Program-made: the position numbers and the translations under genes | Shown: piece by piece, positions 58,401-64,000 of the stretch | How the letters are laid out: the number at the start of each line of letters is the position of its first letter | Numbering within the stretch: the stretch's first letter is position 1 | The notes under the pieces: generated by a model | Told to the model about the DNA's origin: nothing | The model's database searches: none | What the model saw: the letters and a program-made list of their open reading frames with translations, nothing else | DNA from: Effrenium voratum | Lineage: Eukaryota > Sar > Dinophyceae > Suessiales > Symbiodiniaceae | Reading direction: 5' to 3' | NCBI GenBank assembly: GCA_963377175.1 | Contig: CAUJNA010003057.1 | Location: forward strand, 651,501 to 715,500 | DNA: 64,000 bases

Positions 58401-60501
58401 CCCTCAAGGATGGCTCTGGGGGGTGGGTGGGGAAGGGCTAGACGCAAAGGAGGAAAGAGGTGAAGAACCCAGCAGCAACTGGAGAGCGGCATGGTTAAGA
58501 GCTGTCTCGGTGATGAAGCATTTACCCTAAGGCCCCAAGTGGATAACGACTTGGGCTGGTAGGTGGTGACAAAGAAAGGGGACTTTGGTACTTGGACCGT
58601 CAAACAACCCATAAAAAACGGGTTTTCACCCCATAATTTGGGCGATTTGGGCTTAACACATGTTTAATCATGTTAAGCGTATTTTGAGGGTCCAGGAAGA
58701 CAATTTTGTTCCCTGAGGGTCACCCCTCGAACTAAATGGTTGGCAACCCTTGCTGCAAATGATTAAGGATATACCCTATAATACGTAGTTGACGACCCAA
58801 GCTAGTAAGTGATTAAGGAGGTAAGGATTTACCCAACCCGGTGGTTAACGACCCGACCTAGTCAGATTACCCAACCAAACCTTGGTGCTTGTGGGGGGGG
58901 GAAGGGTGACATGTTGAAAGAAGACACCTCCATTTGTTTGTTTTCTTGTTGCTTGACCAATCTGTGACCTTTACCAGTGGCAGCAAGGGAATGTTTGGAT
59001 GTATTTTTCTACTGGGACCCTGGGGAGGGTTGCAAGATGTTGAGCCAGGGTTTCAGCAGAAGTTTTTGAACCTTTGGTATCCCTTCCGTTTGCCTTCATT
59101 CTGCAGCCCTTTGTCTTTGGAGGGCGGAGCTTCAGGGCTTCGCATGGCGGAGTGGGGGGTGACAAGCCACTAACCCTGCTGGGGTGTCTCCTGCCATGGC
59201 AAACAAAACATACCAAAGGCGGTCCACAAATTGGTTGCTCCAGCAGAGGTTTTCACGTGGTTGGCTTTATGAATGCCGGGAAATGTGAATCCTTTGGGGT
59301 AGTAAAATGGAGCCAGCTAAGCAGGGGGTTACCACCAATGTGGACTCCATCACCAGAGGCGTTGGGTATGACTGACCTGCTGTCTCCGTGTGACTACCGC
59401 TTCGAACACTTTGAAATCTGCGAGACAAAACCCAACATGGTTCGTTTAGTTTAGGTTAACAACTAGCCTGCAGCAACCAACACCAGCTCCAAGTCTTTTG
59501 GTTGCCCTTTGCCACCTGAGAACCGGGCGCTCTCTCACAGCTGGCTTGAGTTGGGAAACTCAAAGTCAGGTGCACCGAAATCCCCCCACTGACTTTGAGA
59601 ATGAACTTCATACCTCCAAATCTTTCCCGGCCCCCCGCTAAAAATCCGAAGGACAACGGCTCTGTGGTGACCTGGGGCCACAAGCTCTATGGAGGCGACA
59701 GCAGCAAGGTCCAAGATCAGCTGAAGGAAAAAGTGACCAACGTCCAAGCCAACGACGGCGCCTTTGCCGCCGTCTTGAAGGACCCTCGGAGATACGCACA
59801 CCGATTTGTGTGTATGCACTGTACGTGCTTGTGTTGCGGCGAAGGGGGATGGAACGCAAGTCTTCTTTTTGTGTGTGTTTTTGTTGAGGGGAAGGGTACC
59901 CAATGTCAATTATGTGGGGAACACCAAAAGGAGCCGTACCATTTTGGGGATCCAAGTCCCTTTGATAGCCTGTTTGTGGCTCCTATAAAAGTGGTGAACC
60001 CCAAGCTAAAATGGTTTGCTGTGACTGTTCCTAGGGCTGAACTAGGGAGGGGGTTCGGTTTGTGTGAAGGATGCGTATGGTAAACCCTGTAACTTCCTAA
60101 CCTGGCTTACAAGTCCGCTTGGTAAGCAGAAGGTTCCTGACTTGCTCCTTCAAGTAGCTGAGGCCAAAAAGGAAACCGAAGCCCCTTTTAAAAGGTTCCT
60201 CCTTTGAGACAAGCTCATTCAGATACCCGCCTAGACCCTCAAACTACCCTAAAGGGAGTTCGCCAAACATAATGCTGGGTTGAAATAACCCATTTGGGAC
60301 TGCCTTGTTTCAAGGATACTCCCTTTTTTGTTGAGTTAAAGGGAAACCCACCGGAAAGCCAACCTGAGACCTGGGGGGTTCCAACGTTAACGCCAAGCCG
60401 CCCATAACGATCCGCGATGTCCGGAGGATGGCTCAGTGGTCACCTGGGGCCACAAGGACCACGGCGGCGAGTGCCCCCAGGATCTGCTGGGTTGGTTGTG
60501 A
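46358..60501 (+). CDS. Ubiquitin-like domain plus nine WGH (RCC1-like) repeats, 16-exon gene
   Basis: Joining 16 exons gives 1,314 nt, that is 437 residues and TGA, with every junction keeping frame. Residues 1-70 align with ubiquitin: strand 1 MRLDVHLPSG, then TVQELKSAAQ, then RLVFRGQRLDLAATL beside ubiquitin RLIFAGKQLEDGRTL, then AGLQDGDTIDAV. There is no C-terminal GG, so it is probably not conjugated. Residues 81-437 hold nine repeats with W at 93, 134, 175, 216, 253, 294, 335, 378 and 420, mostly 41 apart. Each carries (A)FAAVxxDGSVVTWGHxxxGGDSSxVQxQL. This resembles RCC1/HERC-type repeats, which form beta-propellers; exact function is unknown. Dinoflagellate predicted proteins with this layout are known to me as a large family, usually named HERC-like by automated annotation. 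The start is the first in-frame ATG after TGA at 46256-46258. The end is less sure, because the last repeat stops just after GGE. Exon joins are inferred from frame and repeat continuity. Confidence 0.85.
46430..48192 (+). other. Intron 1 of the ubiquitin-like gene
   Basis: 1,763 bp, GA...AG. It holds GC-rich blocks at 47.38-47.67 kb, open on both strands. A - frame reading LERQVKLVQGRLICGLQPRL is noteworthy. A nested element is possible but no domain is recognised. Confidence 0.6.
48193..48253 (+). CDS. Exon 2, ubiquitin-like helix and strand 3
   Basis: Encodes ELKSAAQRHFGRGFLRLVFR plus the first base of Gly45. Acceptor is GCCAG|GAG and donor is AGAG|GCCACC (GC). The segment matches the ubiquitin helix followed by the RLIFAG strand. 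Confidence 0.82.
48254..49674 (+). other. Intron 2 of the ubiquitin-like gene
   Basis: 1,421 bp, GC...AG. A 148-codon - frame spans 48248-48694 and overlaps the last bases of exon 2 in antisense. Otherwise no feature. Confidence 0.6.
49675..49721 (+). CDS. Exon 3, ubiquitin-like strand 4
   Basis: Completes Gly45 and encodes QRLDLAATLTQAGLQ. Acceptor is AGCAG|GCC and donor is TGCAG|GCGCGG (GC). It is only 47 nt long. It was recognised because its product bridges exon 2 and exon 4 exactly as ubiquitin-like domains require (L..TL..AGLQDGD). Confidence 0.8.
50425..50483 (+). CDS. Exon 4, end of ubiquitin-like domain
   Basis: Encodes DGDTIDAVAQGVEIAASRK and two bases of Ala80. Acceptor is GCCAG|GATGG and donor is AAGGC|GTTCTC (GT). 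The last ubiquitin-like strand (TIDAVAQ) runs directly into the first WGH repeat (IAAS..AF). Confidence 0.85.
50787..50903 (+). CDS. Exon 5, WGH repeat 1
   Basis: Encodes FAVYVKGGGVVTWGDPERG through HVQEQLTKILHVQGT. Acceptor is CTAAG|GTTC and donor is ACCCA|GTACCC. Intron 4 is flanked by GTTC at both ends and intron 5 by GTA at both ends. The usual DG is GG here and GGDSS is GANSS. Confidence 0.88.
51094..51172 (+). CDS. Exon 6, WGH repeat 2
   Basis: Encodes YAFAAVREDGTVVTWGHPEF then GGNSSQ. Acceptor is GTCAG|GTATG; the donor is CCAG|GCAGG (GC). It ends after GGxSS, exactly where the next exon supplies VKERL. Confidence 0.87.
51290..51375. repeat. AT/ATAC-rich microsatellite in intron 6
   Basis: Alternating TATA and ACAT units. 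Confidence 0.85.
51653..51791 (+). CDS. Exon 7, WGH repeat 3
   Basis: This longest exon encodes VKERLSDVRQIASTGGAFAA, then LLGDGEVVTWGHEDFGG and LHLKQQL. Acceptor is GGCAG|GTGAAG and donor is CTGA|GAAGC (GA). It contains one complete repeat uninterrupted, which gave the template for the other exons. Confidence 0.9.
52913..53043 (+). CDS. Exon 8, WGH repeat 4
   Basis: Encodes SVRQIRATRGAFCAV, KADGSVLTWGHSALGGD and a divergent linker CSGRKLQKVQQ. Acceptor is TTGAG|GATCTG. The 3' end is placed at CAA|GTTTTT and is less certain, because joining to exon 9 leaves the repeat four residues short. Confidence 0.8.
53116..53180. repeat. Two adjacent hairpins in intron 8
   Basis: AAGGTTCCCTAAGGAACCTT (53116-53135) is followed by CCGTG, GGAACCCTCCCGAAGGGTTCC (53151-53171) and CACGG, a longer stem. 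The same GGTTCC/GGAACC core appears in both. Confidence 0.7.
54074..54450. repeat. (CTTG)n/(TTTG)n/(CTGT)n microsatellite in intron 8
   Basis: About 380 bp of drifting tetramers: CTTG, then TTTG, then CTGT and CTGG. A Cys/Leu/Val-rich frame through it is an artefact. Confidence 0.92.
54920..55006 (+). CDS. Exon 9, WGH repeat 5
   Basis: Encodes ASGAAFAALDSTGEVVTWGH then QECGGDSRG. Acceptor is GCTAG|GCC and donor is GCGGG|GTTCCT. The in-frame TAG just upstream fixes the exon start. Confidence 0.85.
55190..55256. mobile_element. TIR family 1, copy 5 (intron 9)
   Basis: Right end AGGGTATTTTGAGAATCCAGG is clear; left end CGTGGACCAGAAAGATCTAC is diverged. Confidence 0.5.
55333..55362 (+). CDS. 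Exon 10, 30-nt micro-exon
   Basis: Encodes only VQKQLAQVHK, the VQxQLxxV linker between repeats 5 and 6. Acceptor is TTGAG|GTTCAG and donor is CACAAG|GCTCC (GC). Intron 9 begins GTTC and this exon also begins GTTC. Without it, repeats 5 and 6 would lack their linker. Confidence 0.75.
56474..56566 (+). CDS. Exon 11, WGH repeat 6
   Basis: Encodes VESSRDSFAAVLEDGSVVTW then GSPHFGGDSSL. Acceptor is GTCGAG|GTTG and donor is AGCCTC|GTGCCC. It ends after GGDSS, as exons 6 and 9 do. Confidence 0.87.
57129..57185 (+). CDS. Exon 12, linker and strand between repeats 6 and 7
   Basis: Encodes VREQLRDVQQIQATDRAFA. Acceptor is GAGAG|GTACG and donor is TTTGCT|GCGACT (GC). This is close to the family consensus for the linker. 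Confidence 0.85.
57761..57852 (+). CDS. Exon 13, WGH repeat 7
   Basis: Encodes ALRGDGTVVTWGHPSCGGDS then SAVQQGLTER and two bases of Leu355. Acceptor is CCCGAG|GCTC and donor is AGGCT|GAGACC (GA). A GG..GTTGGC site a few bases on is a weaker alternative donor. Confidence 0.83.
58041..58141. mobile_element. TIR family 2 element in intron 13
   Basis: CCATACTGTGGATGGACGAA and TTTGTCTATCCACAGTATGG are near-perfect inverted ends. The 101-bp element is the best-preserved short member and lies wholly inside intron 13. Confidence 0.8.
58363..58408 (+). CDS. Exon 14, strand segment of repeat 8
   Basis: Encodes IRQIRGSQGAFAALK after completing Leu355. Acceptor is CTGAG|GATCC and donor is CTCAAG|GATGG (GA). 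Unspliced reading runs into a glycine run and stop, which supports the donor. Confidence 0.83.
58597..58700. mobile_element. TIR family 1, copy 6 (intron 14)
   Basis: Ends CTTGGACCGTCAAACAACCC and CGTATTTTGAGGGTCCAGG. The centre has a hairpin, TTAACACATGTTTAATCATG. Confidence 0.72.
59652..59780 (+). CDS. Exon 15, WGH repeat 8
   Basis: Encodes DNGSVVTWGHKLYGGDSS, KVQDQLKEKVTNVQ and ANDGAFAAVLK. Acceptor is CGAAG|GACAAC and donor is TTGAAG|GACCC (GA). No GT lies close enough to restore the DG of the next repeat, so this is the clearest GA donor in the gene. Confidence 0.88.
60228..60330. mobile_element. TIR family 1, partial copy 7 (intron 15)
   Basis: Left end AGACCCTCAAACTACCCTAA and inner AATAACCCATTTGGG with GTTTCAAGGATA match copies 1 and 8; the right inverted end is missing. 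Confidence 0.5.
60427..60501 (+). CDS. Exon 16, WGH repeat 9 and stop
   Basis: Encodes DGSVVTWGHKDHGGECPQ then DLLGWL and TGA. Acceptor is CCGGAG|GATGG. The repeat breaks off after GGE, so TGA may be a true late stop. Alternatively, CCCAG|GATCTG may be another GA donor leading to an exon I did not find in the remaining 3.5 kb. Confidence 0.72.
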   Translation, partial: DGSVVTWGHKDHGGECPQDLLGWL

Positions 60502-60559
60502 AGCGGGGGGATTCGATTCCGCGAAGCGCCAGGAGAAATTCACGGACAACAGTGGGACA

Positions 60560-60715
60560 CATTACACATATATATATATAATTATCATTAGTATGATTAT
60601 CATCATTATTATTATTACTATTATTATTACTATTATGATTGTTGTTCTTATTGTTGTCGTATTTATATATATACAGTACATAGATATTTATATACATAGA
60701 GTATATAAAAGGGAT
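60560..60715. repeat. AT-rich microsatellite after exon 16
   Basis: TATA and ATT/ATTACT units over about 155 bp, starting about 60 bp after the stop codon of the main gene. Confidence 0.85.
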
Positions 60716-61419
60716 CATAAAACAATGAATAACCCGTGCTCGCACAACCCATGATGATGTATGCTGCAAGCCCACATGCGAGTCATGAGTGTAAATGTGG
60801 ATAAATACTCCATGTATTGAGTCTTTGGGATGGGTAGTTGCCTTTGTTCTCGCATTTGCCAAGCCCTCATTTTGTTACACGGTTTTGGGAGCAAGACCGG
60901 AAGGAAATGTTGGACCATGTTGGGTTCCGGCCGAGTTGACATTCTTAGTATGTTGGTTGGATTGACTGCATGCGTTTGTGGCAAGCAGGAAAGCTGTGGA
61001 TTCTGACGACAAGCATCAACTACTCACGCGTCGTTAAAGCTTGAAGCTTTGCCGAAAGCCAAAGCCTGTTCCACAAGGGAAGACTTGGTGCTACGCCCGT
61101 GTCGACTCTCCCCGCTTCTTTGCCTTGAGCGGCCCAACGGTGGCTGAAAATCGGGTTGAATCCCAGGTGTTCCCTTCAAGCCAAGATTTCCAGGTTTGCA
61201 AAAGTGGGGTAACCACATGGCTTGCCCTGGCGAATGGAAAGGACTAAAGCCCACGGTCCCGTATCCTGGTGGTTTAGTTTTGACGCAGCCCTTTCATAAT
61301 GCAGCACGTCGCAGGTCTATGCCCGAAGATGTGCCACGGAAAGACCCTTTTTCTTGAGGTTTCTAGAGATGGCCGTGGACCCTTGAGGGATTTAGACCAT
61401 GGAAAGGGTTCCTGAGGGC
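60716..61419. other. No supported feature
   Basis: No further WGH repeat, exon island or repeat recognised here. Confidence 0.45.
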
Positions 61420-61536
61420 GCCACCATGACCCTGTCCACCGGACCCTGAACCTATATGCATAAAAAGGCATGAGCACCCCATAGTTTGGGCGCAATAACC
61501 CGGTTTCAAGGATAGTTTGGGGATCCAGGTAGGCAG
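61420..61536. mobile_element. TIR family 1, copy 8
   Basis: Left end ACCGGACCCTGAACCTATAT, inner GGGCGCAATAACCCGG, right end AGGATAGTTTGGGGATCCAGG. Confidence 0.6.
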
Positions 61537-61929
61537 AATCGAGCACAGGGATGTTGCCACCATTCAAACTTGGGGGCCGTGTTGACAAGTGGGTGTCCGT
61601 TGCCCAAACTGCAGATGAACTTGACCTGAGAGCATTTCTGAGGGGTTCCCTAAGCAATTCCCAAGCTCGCATGGACTGAGTTGGTGGTGTTTTGGACACC
61701 CAGAAGCCCATGTTCGGTGTTCCTTTCCCGAACCAAACCCCAGAATAATACCCTCAAAGCAAACTCTCCCCCATGTCCCGTGTCTTCGGATGTTGGGGTT
61801 CCCGGATTTTGAGCCTCGCCTGAGACGCAGATTTCGTTCCAGCACCAAATCACGGTGCCGCACTGTTTATCTTGCGACGCGAGACCAAAAGTGTCGAAGA
61901 GCAAAATGCTCGGCGAGCTGCTTTGCCCA

Positions 61930-62026
61930 AAGCGACCTGGACCTTCAATCTACCTTTCACAAAAGGGATGCCACCCAATATGTTTAGGGCGTTGACCTAC
62001 TTTTAAGGGTATTTGAGGGTCCGGGC
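61930..62026. mobile_element. TIR family 1, copy 9
   Basis: Left end CCTGGACCTTCAATCTACCT, inner TTTAGGGCGTTGACC, right end AAGGGTATTTGAGGGTCCGG. Confidence 0.7.
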
Positions 62027-62029
62027 GCA

Positions 62030-63960
62030 AACCATCTTGAGGAGGGAAGGGCCTAGCCTCACAGCCCTGATGATCTAGCCAAAACCTTAAAACGCAGTGA
62101 ACGCACATGAGCCGTGATATGCATAAGGCGAAGTATATCGGCGTGCACTTTGTGCCCAGGCCATGTCAACGCTTTTGCAGCATAAGGTTACAAAACTCTT
62201 AATTCATAGCGCATGCAGGTTACGTGTTTGTTTGCTATTTCATAGCCTTCAACAAGTATATTGTCTGTATGTAGTTAAGCACCTCATTGGCAATCGTGGT
62301 ATTTGCAGGTTTTCTGTTGGTTCCACTGTCAAGCCGTTTATTTGCTTACGCTTCTGACAAAGGGACTCTTCACGATCCCAAATGATAGGCTATGTTTTTT
62401 CCCCTGTTCAAGAAGAAGGGGAACTCCAGAAACAAGGCGACCCCCTTTCCTGGGTTGAACATAGCTGCCTCATGGTTGTCCTAGCTTCCAGTGCTATCCG
62501 GACATTTTCAATTGAAGGTCCCTGACGGCATTTGTCGGCAATATTGTCGGATACTTACAGAAAAGTGATCACAAGTGGATGTGGTTCATGAAAGCAATCG
62601 TTTGTTGGACACCATCCTTTGATGTTGCACGCGAGTGAGGATCGAGGCAGGCTACTGCAACGGTTCCACTGAGTCCTCGTGGCTAGTGGTGTTTCCATGT
62701 TGATGAACACTACTTGTCCAAAGTGCCGAGTAGAAGCTACCCTTGTAGCTGGGGAACAGGGGTACCACTTCCTCATTTGGCAACAAGCACCCTAAATCGC
62801 TCTTTGCCCGAGAAGCTGCTGCCCCTTTTTCCATTTACATTGGCACGGCACACATTGCTATGGAACCGAACTGAGAGACTTAAAGGTATTTCTTGAGGGA
62901 TTCTGAGAATTGCTTTTTGGGCTTGGTTGCCTGCAAGCCACCACGAAGATAAGTTGGAGAATGTCAAATTCATGGACCTAGCATTTTGGGTCCGGCTGTT
63001 TGTTTTCTCTTTGGCTTCTTCGACCGCCAAGCAAGTAGGGGCTCTCATGTAAATATTGCTATTGAAGTTCTCCAACCCCCCTCCTCAACTCCCTCCGAGC
63101 CCCGCCCCTCCCGACCCACCCCAACCCCTCCCAACCCCAACCTTCTCAAGGTCCTGGCGCTGCGGAGGCCTGTCCATGGCCGCTTGGAGCGGTGCCTTTT
63201 CACCGGACTTTTTTGCGCTTTTGGTCAGGCGCACGTTTCGGGGGTTGGTTGTAAGCAAAGCAAAGGGGGCTTCCCGCCCATTTTGAGGGTACGCGCAAAC
63301 GGAATGCTTGTTTTGGTGTGTAGTGCCGTGTGATTGTGTTTTTGTAGAAACACTGTTGTCAAGGTTGTGTCTTTCTTGGGGGTGCCCTTTTTGAGGTTGG
63401 TTCAAAGGAAAACCAGAGGGGAACGGCGCATGTGTTGGGTCCTAAGGGAAGCCCGCCAGCTATAGAGCGCCCCGATTTAGAGAAACACTGTTTTGTGGGT
63501 GGCTTGTCTTTTTTGGCTACCGGCTAACCCCTTTAGGGTTTTGTTCTCGGTAACACGTGGAACAATCACCATTTTGGGGCTTCCCCTATTTTCAGGCAAC
63601 CCCATACTTGCTGTCATTTGCATGAATAAGCAAATACCATCTGGGCCGCTCACCGATGCGGAAGTGCGAAAATGAACTAAACGAAGTGGAACCGGGATTT
63701 CCGCCTGGGGTTTCTCAGCTTGCCGAAATACGGGGCGGAGCAAACAGGTTCAAGCACACTGAGCTGGTTAGGTGGGGTCGATAGTAGTGGGTCCTCCCCA
63801 CGGATTCCGCAACGGCAAAACCGCAAAACCGTAAAAATGGCAAAACGGTAACATGCAAGGAGAAGACCGAAAGTATAGCTCACGGCGCGGGTACTTGAAG
63901 CCTCTAGAAGACCCATGTGTTTGGACTCTCAATCCGTAATCCCTGAAGGATCACAAGAAT
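62030..63960. other. No firmly supported gene
   Basis: A GC-rich spot at 63150-63200 reads VLALRRPVHGRLERCL after CTCAAG|G and could be an exon. CCTCCC/CCAACCCC runs lie at 63075-63145. Confidence 0.3.
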
Positions 63961-63965
63961 GCCAT

Positions 63966-64000
63966 GATACTATGGATGGTTGCGAAATCTAGTTCGTAGA
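63966..64000. mobile_element. TIR family 2, left end cut by the window
   Basis: GATACTATGGATGGTTGCGA, then AATC, matches the left inverted repeat of family 2. The rest lies beyond the window. Confidence 0.5.

Overview
The window looks like nuclear DNA of a dinoflagellate, most likely a relative of Symbiodiniaceae/Suessiales. Long spliced coding sequence is scarce. Repeats dominate: microsatellites, small terminal-inverted-repeat (TIR) elements and degenerate tandem arrays. The one gene I could assemble uses GT, GC and GA splice donors in equal numbers, always with AG|G acceptors. No bacterial operon, ribosome binding site, CRISPR array or intact rRNA gene is visible. Assignment to dinoflagellates is inference from splice sites, protein family and repeat content; no database was searched.

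The main gene lies on the + strand at 46,358-60,501. I read it as 16 short exons (30-139 nt) and 15 introns (190-1,876 nt). The exons join in one frame into 437 residues with a stop. Residues 1-70 form a ubiquitin-like domain. The rest is nine repeats of about 41 residues with the core VVTWG(H)xxxGGDSS, an RCC1-like pattern. The intron ends are unusual: 11 of 15 introns begin with the same two bases that begin the next exon.

Layout: 1-1.15 kb, nothing supported. 1.2-4.7 kb, degenerate tandem repeats. 6.19-7.39 kb and 21.2-23.96 kb, two copies of one mobile-looking element with a giant ATGT microsatellite and a tRNA-like segment on the - strand. 8-15 kb, isolated exon-like islands on the + strand (8.67, 10.13, 11.36, 12.93, 15.18 kb), a (CA)n tract and a foldback element. 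15.5-16.6 kb, three copies of a small TIR family, a 5S-rRNA-like fragment and an A15 tract. 24.7-26.0 kb, two near-identical 226-bp TIR elements bracketing a large imperfect palindrome. 29.4-33.1 kb, diverged direct repeats of about 0.7-0.9 kb carrying decayed copies of an exon-like block. 34-45 kb, scattered exon-like islands, a purine tract, telomere-like repeats and minisatellites. 46.3-60.5 kb, the ubiquitin-like/WGH-repeat gene, with TIR elements in its introns. 60.5-64 kb, more TIR elements and little else.

Isolated exon-like islands are reported with low confidence because they could not be joined into gene models. Most long open frames outside the main gene are microsatellite translations or chance frames.
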